Positions 24,152 through 31,260 of a DNA stretch of 36,165 bases are shown one piece after another. The DNA comes from a virus. The notes below the pieces were generated by a model, which was given only the letters and a program-made list of their open reading frames with translations, did not search any database and was not told the origin of the DNA. Made by a program: the position numbers and the translations under genes. The number at the start of each line of letters is the position of its first letter. The first letter of the stretch is position 1. The stretch is from positions 1 to 36,165 of IMG/VR virus record IMGVR_UViG_3300002053_000009; one strand, written 5' to 3'.

Positions 24152-25705
24152 TTATCTCCCCTCATCTTCTTTAGTAATTTCCTCTTCTATAATATTAGTA
24201 GCCAATTCTATTTCTGCGTCACTCATCCCAAGTTCACGCTTTAAAAATACTTCTGGTGGGACTAAATCAGATGCCCCAATAGAATTTACATACATAGATA
24301 ATGCTTCTGTATGTATTTTGCCTATTTCGGCTTTATCCTTCTCAGATAATACTACCGCAGCGGGCCATTCTACATGGTAGCCATCTTTAGGCGTACTTAA
24401 AACATTTACTGAGATCAATCTATCTATTAATGGCCTTAATAAAGATCGTTCCCCTACTTCTTCCCTTCGTTCGTCAATATATGATAGCCATGCTCGTTCA
24501 TCTTGATTAGATGATAATTCTCCTCTTTCCGAGCCGATTAAAATTCTTATTGGAATCCTACTAGCTGCACTAATTAATTGAAGTTGTACATCAACATGAT
24601 CTTTTGGCGATACCACTTGTGGAGAAAGTGATTGAATATTAAGACCTTCCACATATAACCATCTTTGTAAATTATTTACAAAATCTGATAATTGTTCTTT
24701 CAATTCATTAAGTTGAGTTTCATTAACAATACCATTATCTATAGCCTGCGCAGTATATCCAGGTCTAGCACCACGCCAATACATCTCAGGTGATCCACCA
24801 GCAAGCTTTTCTAAGCCTATTAGACGATTATAAACTGCCTCTAATCTAGGTAATCCATAAATCTCATTATCTAAACTATTCTCAGCTAAATGGATTAATC
24901 TACTCCAATGAACAATCTTTGTAGAAATTTGATTTGATCCAGCAGATAAATTAATTTGATACAACTCAGGTAATCCATACCTAGGGGATTTTATATCTTT
25001 ATCCCAAGTTAGAATATTAGCTTTAGGTTCAACGATTGGAGAAACATATAAAAGATTATTCGCGCGTTTAACTTCTTTTGAAACATCTTCTGCATCATCA
25101 AATCCTAAAAATAGTACTCCATATCGCCCAATATTAGCAATTAAATCTACCTTATACAGATAATAAAATAAATTAAGTTTATTCTTTAACTCATCAAAAT
25201 CTTTTTCAAACTTAGTATCTTCTTCAGTAGATTCATAAATATCTGGCTCATATCTCCATGTAGCAGCAACCGGAGCCTTAATAACTCTATGCGCCAAATC
25301 TTGACGTTTATATCTGTGAAGATAATCATAATAAGTTATCTCAACAGGATAATCTAAAGCTTCATCGATATCAGTATAAGTTGAATTATTTAATCCCCTT
25401 CTAAAATTATTAATACCAAATTTGTTTAATAAAACATTAGCACTTGAAACTAACCCACGCATTGATGAATCTTTATTACTCCAGTGAGGGTCAGAAGAAT
25501 CTCCTAGATTTACACCTAAATAAGATGCAACTTTTTTAGATTTATCTTTATTTTGCATACCCTTAATCTTGCCATTCTCCAACATTGAAATATATGCTGG
25601 GCTAACATTAGTTTCTTTTGCTAGTTGTCTAATTGTTAATGAACGCTTTGCTCTTTGCGTTTTAATCTTTGACGCAAACTCATTGAAATTACTCATAGTT
25701 ATCAT
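24152..25705 (-). CDS. Portal protein (DUF1073-like) with N-terminal Xre DNA-binding domain
   Basis: A 517-aa single reading frame. Residues about 10-66 are a Cro/C1-type helix-turn-helix (RQLAKETNVSPAYISMLENG at 26-45). From about residue 85 the protein is a DUF1073-type portal (YYDYLHRYKRQDLAHRVIKAP, LIANIGRYGVLFLGFDD, RGARPGYTAQ, AASRIPIRILIGSERGELSSNQDERAW). Known portals of this type start near the second part, so the first 80 residues are an added domain. A consensus promoter lies just upstream, with AAGAAGG before ATG 25705. The fused HTH might bind phage DNA for packaging or repress its own promoter; both are inferences. Confidence 0.85.
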   Translation of the reverse strand: MITMSNFNEFASKIKTQRAKRSLTIRQLAKETNVSPAYISMLENGKIKGMQNKDKSKKVASYLGVNLGDSSDPHWSNKDSSMRGLVSSANVLLNKFGINNFRRGLNNSTYTDIDEALDYPVEITYYDYLHRYKRQDLAHRVIKAPVAATWRYEPDIYESTEEDTKFEKDFDELKNKLNLFYYLYKVDLIANIGRYGVLFLGFDDAEDVSKEVKRANNLLYVSPIVEPKANILTWDKDIKSPRYGLPELYQINLSAGSNQISTKIVHWSRLIHLAENSLDNEIYGLPRLEAVYNRLIGLEKLAGGSPEMYWRGARPGYTAQAIDNGIVNETQLNELKEQLSDFVNNLQRWLYVEGLNIQSLSPQVVSPKDHVDVQLQLISAASRIPIRILIGSERGELSSNQDERAWLSYIDERREEVGERSLLRPLIDRLISVNVLSTPKDGYHVEWPAAVVLSEKDKAEIGKIHTEALSMYVNSIGASDLVPPEVFLKRELGMSDAEIELATNIIEEEITKEDEGR

Positions 25706-25727
25706 ACCTTCTTAATGTGTTAAATTG

Positions 25728-25755
25728 ATTATAAACATTTATTAAACAATGTCAA
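25728..25755 (-). promoter_or_regulatory. Consensus sigma70 promoter before the Xre-portal gene
   Basis: TTGACA (25755-25750), a 16-base spacer and TATAAT (25733-25728) all match consensus. The pair sits in the 53-nt gap after the terminase nuclease stop. Start of transcription would be near 25721, leaving a leader of about 16 nt before ATG 25705. Confidence 0.8.
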
Positions 25756-25758
25756 TAA

Positions 25759-26364
25759 TTAATTGCCACCTATTATACGAACATTAGATCCACTTTTATT
25801 TCTATTTTCTCCATACCATAATGCAATCCCAATACTCATAATAATATCGTCATGTAATCCAGAAACAGCAGAATAACTATCTCTTCCATTCGCTGCTATT
25901 TTGACTTTAAATCCTAAAAATTCTCTATTTAAATCTGCTAATAAAGGTAAATCAGAAGCAATCTTTAATCTATTATTTTGCATTACTACTTGGATAGAAG
26001 ATACAATATCCCTTTTGGGAACATTTGCTTCTAATCTAGATGCCCAAATAGATTTATTGCCACCTGTGATGTTTATTGAAATAATTTTCATATTCCTTTT
26101 TTTGAATAAATCCACCACAGGATGGCCAACACCAGTATAATCAATAACCAAGATATAATCATTCTTTATATATAGCTTATTTTCTATAAATTTAGAAATA
26201 GAATTAACTATATCTGGGTATGGAGTTTTTAATGGAAATTTATGGATAAAAGGAAGTGAATAGTTTAATTCATTATCTATAAATACTGTTTCTAAAGCAC
26301 TTATTACTGTGTAATCATTTTGTTGCCCTAGATCTAACCCAAAAATATACTTATTTATAAGCAT
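25759..26364 (-). CDS. terL: Terminase large subunit, nuclease domain
   Basis: A 201-aa RNase H-fold nuclease, the C-terminal half of TerL as a separate ORF. Acidic residues typical of the site are visible: Asp11 in IFGLDLGQQNDYT, Asp75 in LVIDYTGVG and Asp172/173 in GLHDDIIMSIGIALW. It cuts the DNA concatemer during packaging. It begins right at the catalytic domain and lacks an ATPase part; the ATPase half lies upstream at 27942-28730. Its ATG overlaps the stop of the 65-aa cargo gene (TAATG) and has no strong ribosome site, so translation is probably coupled. Confidence 0.9.
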   Translation of the reverse strand: MLINKYIFGLDLGQQNDYTVISALETVFIDNELNYSLPFIHKFPLKTPYPDIVNSISKFIENKLYIKNDYILVIDYTGVGHPVVDLFKKRNMKIISINITGGNKSIWASRLEANVPKRDIVSSIQVVMQNNRLKIASDLPLLADLNREFLGFKVKIAANGRDSYSAVSGLHDDIIMSIGIALWYGENRNKSGSNVRIIGGN

Positions 26365-26561
26365 TACCTATCTTTCATAGGAGGGATACGTATTTTCCTT
26401 CCTAGCGGGAATCTCCATTCTAAAGGTCCTTGAATATATCCTCTCCCATAACCTCTACCATCCCTTGGGGCAACTCCATTGCTACCAGGCGGGCAGTTCC
26501 CTTGCCCACGACCTGTTCTAGATCCTTTTCCTCTAGGACCTGTCCCATCTCTTGCTGGCAT
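26364..26561 (-). CDS. DUF5320-like small glycine/arginine-rich protein
   Basis: A 65-aa protein starting MPARDGTGPRGKGSRTGRG, close to the MPRGDGTGPxGxGPxTGRG start typical of DUF5320 proteins of bacteria and archaea. The remainder is rich in Gly, Pro and Arg and ends KIRIPPMKDR. The family's function is not established. It has a strong site (AAAAGGAGGTAATTATT) and lies 15 nt after gdhA. Its GC content is much higher than the phage average. It is probably co-transferred cellular cargo. Confidence 0.65.
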   Translation of the reverse strand: MPARDGTGPRGKGSRTGRGQGNCPPGSNGVAPRDGRGYGRGYIQGPLEWRFPLGRKIRIPPMKDR

Positions 26562-26576
26562 AATAATTACCTCCTT

Positions 26577-27926
26577 TTAAATTAATCCTTGGTCAATCAT
26601 AGCATTTGCTACTTTAAGAAATCCTGCTATATTCGCACCAGCTATATAGTTCCCAGGAACACCATATTTATCTGCAGCTTCCAAACAAGATTCATGAATA
26701 CTCTTCATAATACGTTTGAGGTGATTATCTACTTCTCCATAAGACCAGCTTAATCTTGTACTATTTTGAGCCATCTCAAGGCCAGAAACAGCAACGCCTC
26801 CTGCGTTAGATGCTTTACCTGGGGCATACAAAATCTTTTTATCCAAAAAATGATGGATCGCTTTAGGTGTAGAAGACATATTAGATCCTTCTACAACAAG
26901 TAAAATATCATTGTTTAAAAGATTTCGAGCATCTTTTGCATTGATTTCATTTTGAGTAGCACATGGAAAAGCACAATCTGCTTTATGATTCCAAATAGGA
27001 TTATAATCTAAGGAAGAATCCACTTCAGTATATACCGCATGAGGATAATTATTTATATATTCTTTAATTCTCCCTCTTTGCACATTTTTAAGCTTTTTCA
27101 CAAAATTTAATTTCTCTTTATTAATCCCCTCTTCGTCATAGATACAACCAGAAGAATCAGAAAGCGTAACCACTTTGGCGTCTAATTCAATCAATTTTTC
27201 TACAGCGAATTGAGCTACATTTCCAGACCCTGAGACTAGACATATTTTATCTCTTAATGTTTGATTACGTGTATTAAGCATCCAAAAAGAAAAATAAATA
27301 CATCCATACCCTGTTGCTTCTGGACGAATAAGACTTCCACCCCAATCCAGGTTTTTACCAGTCAAAACGCCAGTGAATTCATTTGCCAGCTTCCGGTACA
27401 TGCCGAAGAGATATCCAATCTCTCTTGCCCCTACACCAATATCTCCTGCAGGGACATCCGTATTAGGCCCAATATGCCTGAAGAGTTCCATCATGAAGCT
27501 TTGGCAGAATCGCATCACCTCGTTGTCAGATTTGCCCTTAGGATCAAAATCAGAGCCTCCCTTACCTCCTCCCATAGGTAAAGTAGTAAGAGCATTTTTA
27601 AAGGTTTGTTCGAATGCGAGGAATTTAAGAATACTGAGATTTACAGATGGATGAAATCGCAGTCCACCTTTATAAGGCCCTATGGAACTGTTCATCTGGA
27701 CTCTGTATCCTCGATTCACATGCACATGTGCTTCATCATCCATCCAAGGGACCCGAAACATAATTACTCGCTCAGGTTCCACTAGCCTCTCCAGAATGCC
27801 ATTTTTTCGGTATTGTGGGTTGCTATCCAAAACGGGCTTTATAGATTCTATAACTTCTTCTACCGCTTGATGGAATTCTTTTTCATGTGGGTTACGTACT
27901 TTAATCGTTTCTAGTATTTTTGACAT
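26577..27926 (-). CDS. gdhA: Glutamate dehydrogenase (auxiliary metabolic gene)
   Basis: A complete 449-aa hexameric-type glutamate dehydrogenase, the same length as cellular enzymes (about 450). It interconverts 2-oxoglutarate plus ammonia and glutamate. Key residues are present at positions matching the Clostridium symbiosum enzyme: Lys86 (GPYKGGLR), Lys110, Lys122 (PMGGGKGGSDFDPKG) and Asp162 (PAGDIGVGAREIG). The Rossmann motif is GSGNVA at 233-238, and SDSSG at 256-260 favours NADP(H). It has a good site (AAAAAAAGGAGAAAATT). It sits between the two halves of the terminase. The 5' half (about 27300-27880) is near 45% GC, the 3' half near 33%. Confidence 0.97.
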   Translation of the reverse strand: MSKILETIKVRNPHEKEFHQAVEEVIESIKPVLDSNPQYRKNGILERLVEPERVIMFRVPWMDDEAHVHVNRGYRVQMNSSIGPYKGGLRFHPSVNLSILKFLAFEQTFKNALTTLPMGGGKGGSDFDPKGKSDNEVMRFCQSFMMELFRHIGPNTDVPAGDIGVGAREIGYLFGMYRKLANEFTGVLTGKNLDWGGSLIRPEATGYGCIYFSFWMLNTRNQTLRDKICLVSGSGNVAQFAVEKLIELDAKVVTLSDSSGCIYDEEGINKEKLNFVKKLKNVQRGRIKEYINNYPHAVYTEVDSSLDYNPIWNHKADCAFPCATQNEINAKDARNLLNNDILLVVEGSNMSSTPKAIHHFLDKKILYAPGKASNAGGVAVSGLEMAQNSTRLSWSYGEVDNHLKRIMKSIHESCLEAADKYGVPGNYIAGANIAGFLKVANAMIDQGLI

Positions 27927-27941
27927 AATTTTCTCCTTTTT

Positions 27942-28730
27942 TTAATTAATAGAAAAATTCCATGCTTTTACATTTTGGTCAACTGAATTAACTACTAAAT
28001 CGTGCGTAAATATTTGGTCTTCAGTATCAACAAATTGACAAAAATATTCTTGATTCACCCACCAATCTCCAACTTCACGTCTTTCGTTTTCTATAAATTC
28101 ATCACTAATCCTAGGGCATTCATCAGCAGTCACTTTTATTTTATGCCAATCATTATCAGTTATCCATGCTTTAAAAAACCAACCTCGCTTTCCAAAAGGG
28201 GTAGATAAAGCTAAAATTTTACCTAAAGAAATAGCAAGCATCGGACGAATTGTAGCATATAACTCATCAGAAACTTGTGCAGCTTCATCTATAATTAAAA
28301 GTGAAACCTTTGAAAAAGATCGGATCGTATCTTCTTTACCAGGCAAAGAAATAATTCTACTACCGTTCGAAAATTCCGCCATAGATTGATTTTCCCTGAT
28401 AATAGTCCTGATAGAAGCTGCTTTATTAATTCCATATTTTACCTTTCTAAATAATTCCTCAGCTTGTCGTAATGATTTTGAAATAATTAAAACTAATGAA
28501 TCTTCTTCATACAAAGCTTTATGCAACGCGATAGTTGCGCTTATTGTAGATTTACCTGATTGTCTAGAGCATAATAACAAAGCTGATTGTGGGCGATCCC
28601 ATAATAAATCACGTTGCCATTTATCTGGGCTTATATCAAATACATACATAGCAAATAATTCTGGGTTTATTGCATATGCAAGCTCATTAGCTATAGAACC
28701 AATATTACTATATATTCTTCGATGTTTCAT
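27942..28730 (-). CDS. terL: Terminase large subunit, ATPase domain
   Basis: A 262-aa packaging motor ATPase, the N-terminal half of TerL. Walker A is CSRQSGKS (54-61), Walker B LLIIDEA (144-150) and the coupling motif STPFGKRG (176-183). It ends ...EDQIFTHDLVVNSVDQNVKAWNFSIN just where a normal TerL would pass into the nuclease domain, which is encoded 1.6 kb further on. The ATG overlaps the small-subunit stop (TAATG). Both halves look intact, so the motor may work as two subunits. Alternatively this is a broken gene. Confidence 0.93.
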   Translation of the reverse strand: MKHRRIYSNIGSIANELAYAINPELFAMYVFDISPDKWQRDLLWDRPQSALLLCSRQSGKSTISATIALHKALYEEDSLVLIISKSLRQAEELFRKVKYGINKAASIRTIIRENQSMAEFSNGSRIISLPGKEDTIRSFSKVSLLIIDEAAQVSDELYATIRPMLAISLGKILALSTPFGKRGWFFKAWITDNDWHKIKVTADECPRISDEFIENERREVGDWWVNQEYFCQFVDTEDQIFTHDLVVNSVDQNVKAWNFSIN

Positions 28731-29359
28731 TAGCCATTTAATAATCTTAATTCATTAGCTACAGCAATACTAGCATCTCTATATGGTAGTAAAGCTTTAG
28801 TTACTGTTTCAATTAATGTTTTAGATTCAGTTTTAGCTTCTTGTTCTAGCATAAGTTCAGAAGCTCGTAGCATCAGTTCTATACTATTTCTTAATTCTCT
28901 TACAGCTAATAATGTTAAATGATCAGCTCCTTTACGTTCGCATCTAATTATAAATTTCACTAAATAATTACGAATATATTCTATCCATTCACCTACTGCA
29001 TTAGTTTTTGGAATTCCTTCATCTAATTCATGGATATCTATATAAGAGCTTGGGATATACGAACTATTAGTCGCTCCTATTATTGGGTTGTTTACTTCTG
29101 GGGTTTTTTTATCCGTATGTTTAGGTAAATTAATCTTCGCAGGACGAATAGGTAACTCAAAAATATTGCTGTATAATTTCTTCCGCTCTAGCTCATGTTT
29201 CAATGCCATATTTAGGCATCTATGTTTATGCCTACGTACAGTAGGTTCAGCAAAATTATATCTCTTAGCTACTTTCCTAACAGAAAGTCCTTCAAGTAAA
29301 TCACTATCAATTAATCCTCTATCATTGCTATTGCAGATCTTGCATCCTAAACGACTCAT
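28730..29359 (-). CDS. Terminase small subunit-like DNA-binding protein
   Basis: A 209-aa protein. The N-terminus has a CKIC pair (Cys6, Cys9) followed by a helix-turn-helix (GLSVRKVAKRYNFAEPTVRRHKHRCL, about 25-50). This pattern is common in proteins encoded directly before TerL. The middle is flexible; the C-terminus is helical and probably oligomerises. It would recognise the packaging site. Sequence repeats (GACGCA clusters) lie in its leader and are candidate targets. The ribosome site is AAAGGATTG, 11 nt before the ATG. Confidence 0.8.
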   Translation of the reverse strand: MSRLGCKICNSNDRGLIDSDLLEGLSVRKVAKRYNFAEPTVRRHKHRCLNMALKHELERKKLYSNIFELPIRPAKINLPKHTDKKTPEVNNPIIGATNSSYIPSSYIDIHELDEGIPKTNAVGEWIEYIRNYLVKFIIRCERKGADHLTLLAVRELRNSIELMLRASELMLEQEAKTESKTLIETVTKALLPYRDASIAVANELRLLNG

Positions 29360-29413
29360 GTCAAATCAATCCTTTTATATTAATTCTATTTCATTATAAC
29401 CACATTTATAAAC

Positions 29414-29456
29414 TGCGTCAAAAAAAATGCGTCGCCATTTTACGACGCGCGACGCA
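29414..29456. promoter_or_regulatory. GCGTC repeat cluster 2 (four sites, two orientations)
   Basis: TGCGTC occurs at 29414 and 29428 and its complement GACGC at 29444 and 29451, giving an inverted array just upstream of the small terminase gene. On the minus strand it reads GACGCA-T7-TGACGCA then TATAAA. It is a candidate binding site for the small terminase (packaging) or a late activator. Confidence 0.55.
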
Positions 29457-29564
29457 AAATTGAAACCTTTTATTTTTCAAAAATCTTATTTATTTATTTC
29501 TTTCCTCTTATAACATAGCGAAGGTACTAAATATTATCTTAATAAGCTGATATATTTAGATGAT

Positions 29565-29600
29565 ATTATATTCAACAATTTGCGTCATTAAAATGCGTCA
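29565..29600 (-). promoter_or_regulatory. GCGTC repeat cluster 1 with TATAAT: activator-type promoter
   Basis: On the minus strand TGACGCA (29600-29594), six bases, TGACGCA (29587-29581), ten bases, then TATAAT (29570-29565). No good -35 hexamer is present, and the direct repeats cover the -35 zone, as at activator-dependent phage promoters. The protein that binds is unknown. Confidence 0.45.
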
Positions 29601-29610
29601 TGAACAGACA

Positions 29611-29648
29611 AAAAAATAGGTGCTAAGATGTGCAGGTCCTAGCACCTA
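29611..29648 (-). terminator. Intrinsic terminator/attenuator in the late leader
   Basis: On the minus strand a perfect 9-bp stem TAGGTGCTA / TAGCACCTA (29648-29640 with 29625-29617) with a 14-nt loop is followed directly by seven T's. It lies downstream of the promoter at 29708-29735 and upstream of the small terminase gene. It would stop late transcription unless an antiterminator acts. Confidence 0.65.
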
Positions 29649-29707
29649 GGAGGGACATACCATCTTCCTTCGTGGAAAGAAAGGAGGTAAGAAACGAAGA
29701 TACATTT

Positions 29708-29735
29708 ATAATATACCTATATTATGAAATGTCAA
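29708..29735 (-). promoter_or_regulatory. Strong promoter for the late operon
   Basis: TTGACA (29735-29730), 16-base spacer and TATTAT (29713-29708), matching consensus at 11 of 12 positions. It points toward the terminase genes. The predicted start is near 29701, giving a leader of about 340 nt that contains the hairpin and the repeat clusters. Confidence 0.65.
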
Positions 29736-29750
29736 GAAAAAAAATAGATA

Positions 29751-29798
29751 ATAAAAAAAAGTAGGTAATTAAGATTATAGTATCTATATTACCTACTT
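29751..29798 (-). terminator. Intrinsic terminator after the AlpA-like regulator gene
   Basis: On the minus strand a perfect 11-bp stem AAGTAGGTAAT / ATTACCTACTT (arms at 29788-29798 and 29759-29769) with an 18-nt loop is followed by eight T's. It lies about 80 nt after the stop of the regulator gene and insulates it from the late promoter. Confidence 0.75.
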
Positions 29799-29875
29799 CT
29801 GCCAAGCTAAGGCAATGTCAGAGCATTTGGTTAATAACTATATTAACTTTATATCACATAATGTCAAGGTAAAAA

Positions 29876-30106
29876 TTAGATTTCTGTTGAAATAATGCAT
29901 TTTTCAATAAATTCATCTAGGAATTTTTTGAAGTACCGAATTCTGCCCCCCAACTTTAAATATTTAGGTCCTCTTTTACGATACCGCATCGAGGCTAAAC
30001 TATAAGGTGACAATCCCAAATAATCTGCTGCTTGTTGAGGTGTTAGACATTCACTACCGTTAAACAATTTATTACTTTCACGTGTACTTTCAACTGCTAT
30101 ATCCAT
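29876..30106 (-). CDS. AlpA/excisionase-type helix-turn-helix regulator
   Basis: A 76-aa DNA-binding protein from ATG 30106 (MDIAVESTRESN), chosen because ATTGGAGGATAAT precedes it. The HTH_17/MerR-like domain is clear: CLTPQQAADYLGLSPYSLASMRYRKRGPKYLKLGGRIRYFKKFLDEFI. Such proteins act as excisionases or as small transcription regulators. There is no integrase, so a regulator of the divergent early operon is more likely. It lies opposite that operon with a palindrome in between. Confidence 0.8.
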   Translation of the reverse strand: MDIAVESTRESNKLFNGSECLTPQQAADYLGLSPYSLASMRYRKRGPKYLKLGGRIRYFKKFLDEFIEKCIISTEI

Positions 30107-30143
30107 ATTATCCTCCAATTTGTATTGTAATAACATTAATTTA

Positions 30144-30156
30144 TCTTAACTTAAGA
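30144..30156. promoter_or_regulatory. 13-bp palindrome upstream of the regulator gene
   Basis: TCTTAACTTAAGA is a perfect dyad about 38 nt before the regulator start. On the minus strand it overlaps the -10 position (TAAGTT) of a possible promoter whose -35 TTGACA is at 30176-30171. It is a candidate autoregulatory operator. Confidence 0.4.
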
Positions 30157-30231
30157 CTTTATACAAGCTTTGTCAATATTAATGTGGAAATATTTTTAAG
30201 AACAAAAATTTATATATTTTTAAAAAACATC

Positions 30232-30260
30232 TTGACATCTATTATTCCGCATATTAATTT
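30232..30260 (+). promoter_or_regulatory. Likely early promoter
   Basis: Perfect -35 TTGACA at 30232-30237. The -10 is weaker: TATTAA after 14 bases or TAATTT after 17. Transcription would start near 30265, about 65 nt before the nuclease gene. Confidence 0.5.
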
Positions 30261-30271
30261 AGCATTAAAGC

Positions 30272-30287
30272 TAATACTGAAGTATTA
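30272..30287. promoter_or_regulatory. Palindrome at the early transcript start
   Basis: TAATACT-GA-AGTATTA, perfect 7-bp arms, directly downstream of the early promoter. It closely matches the core of the palindrome at 21814-21836. Its position suggests an operator that blocks early transcription. Confidence 0.45.
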
Positions 30288-30331
30288 TAGCAACAAAAAC
30301 AGAAGTAAATCTAACAGGAAGGAGGGAATTT

Positions 30332-30886
30332 ATGGATATAGAAACTGATATGTATCCTCATGTGACAGAAATTATCTCACCATATGTTGACACAAGATGG
30401 TTTTTACCTGAGCACAAGGAACGTGGGCGATTAATTCATAATGTTTGCAATATTTATTTTGAAACAAAATGGATCCCACCTTATGAAGAAAAATTCCAAT
30501 TTTACATAGATAGTTATATTAGATGGTTTGAAATTTTTACTCCAGAAAAGATTGCTGGAGAAACTGAAATGTATGACCACGAACTAAAATTTAAAGGTAT
30601 CCCTGATTTTGTTGGAAAAATCAAAGGGTCAGATGAGATTGGTATCATTGATTGGAAAACATCTCAACAAACATACAAACATTGGATACTTCAATTAGCT
30701 GCATACAAACATTTAGTTGAACATACTCTTAAACTTAAGATTAAATGGATTGCTACATTACGACTTAAAAAAGATGGCAGCAACGCTTTATTTAATGATT
30801 GGTCTGATAGAGAATATAAAGCCACTACATTATTTCTTAACGCGCTTGAATTATACAAATATTTCAACCCTGAACCCAAAAAATAA
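30332..30886 (+). CDS. PD-(D/E)XK exonuclease, RecB/Cas4-like
   Basis: A 184-aa nuclease. The active-site pattern is present: His36 (RGRLIHNVC), Glu77/Glu79, Asp92 in KGIPDFVG, Asp107-x-Lys109 in GIIDWKTS, and the Q-x-x-x-Y motif at 121-125 (QLAAY). It lacks Cas4-type cysteines. Phage enzymes of this sort resect DNA ends for a RecT-type annealing protein, which is encoded two genes downstream. Strong site AGGAAGGAGGGAATTT. First gene of the early operon. Confidence 0.85.
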   Translation: MDIETDMYPHVTEIISPYVDTRWFLPEHKERGRLIHNVCNIYFETKWIPPYEEKFQFYIDSYIRWFEIFTPEKIAGETEMYDHELKFKGIPDFVGKIKGSDEIGIIDWKTSQQTYKHWILQLAAYKHLVEHTLKLKIKWIATLRLKKDGSNALFNDWSDREYKATTLFLNALELYKYFNPEPKK

Positions 30887-30903
30887 TATAAAAGGAGTCC
30901 AAA

Positions 30904-31260
30904 ATGATAAAAAAAAAATATTTCCACGATGACTATGATCTAAAAGCGAAAGTAATTAGTGAAACTAGGGCTAAATTAAGAACGGAAGAACCATTTAAAT
31001 CATTCCATTTAAAACTTGTGCAAGATGCACAACCTACCGATGAATACCATGTTATTTATTATAAAAATCTTATTAATGAACAACTTGGGAAAACATTAAA
31101 ATTAGATGCCACTATAACATGTAATGGAGATACAACATTAGAAGAAATTATAGAAATATTAATTGATCTAAAAGCTATTGCAATACGTAGAAGACTTTGT
31201 AAACAAAATGATTACGCTACAAAAGACTATACTATAGAAAGGAAACATAAAAATGAATGA
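30904..31260 (+). CDS. Unknown protein in the recombination operon
   Basis: A 118-aa protein with site AAAAGGAG before ATG. It is lysine-rich at both ends, with a central beta/alpha segment (KLDATITCNGDTTLEEIIEILIDLKAIAIRRRLC). It overlaps the next gene by 8 nt. Its constant neighbours would be the exonuclease and RecT-like protein, so a role with them is plausible. I do not recognise it. Confidence 0.65.
   Translation: MIKKKYFHDDYDLKAKVISETRAKLRTEEPFKSFHLKLVQDAQPTDEYHVIYYKNLINEQLGKTLKLDATITCNGDTTLEEIIEILIDLKAIAIRRRLCKQNDYATKDYTIERKHKNE

Larger units (their letters stand above)
29360..29875. other. Late-operon leader and control region
   Basis: A 516-bp gene-free stretch between the terminase operon and the divergent regulator. 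It holds a strong minus promoter, two terminator-like hairpins, and two clusters of GACGCA/TGCGTC repeats (each listed separately). No further gene is seen. Confidence 0.7.

Noticed and set aside
25508-25678. The helix-turn-helix as a separate repressor gene
   Set aside because: The frame runs without a stop into the portal and there is no good ribosome site before Met82, so a fusion is the direct reading.
26364-27926. Intron or intein inside terL
   Set aside because: The inserted ORFs are a metabolic enzyme and a DUF5320-like protein with their own ribosome sites. I see no homing endonuclease, splice-motif residues or intron core.
29659-29700. Plus-strand ribosome site AAAGGAGGTAAG as a sign of a gene
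   Set aside because: No ORF of useful length follows it on the plus strand; it is probably part of a leader structure.
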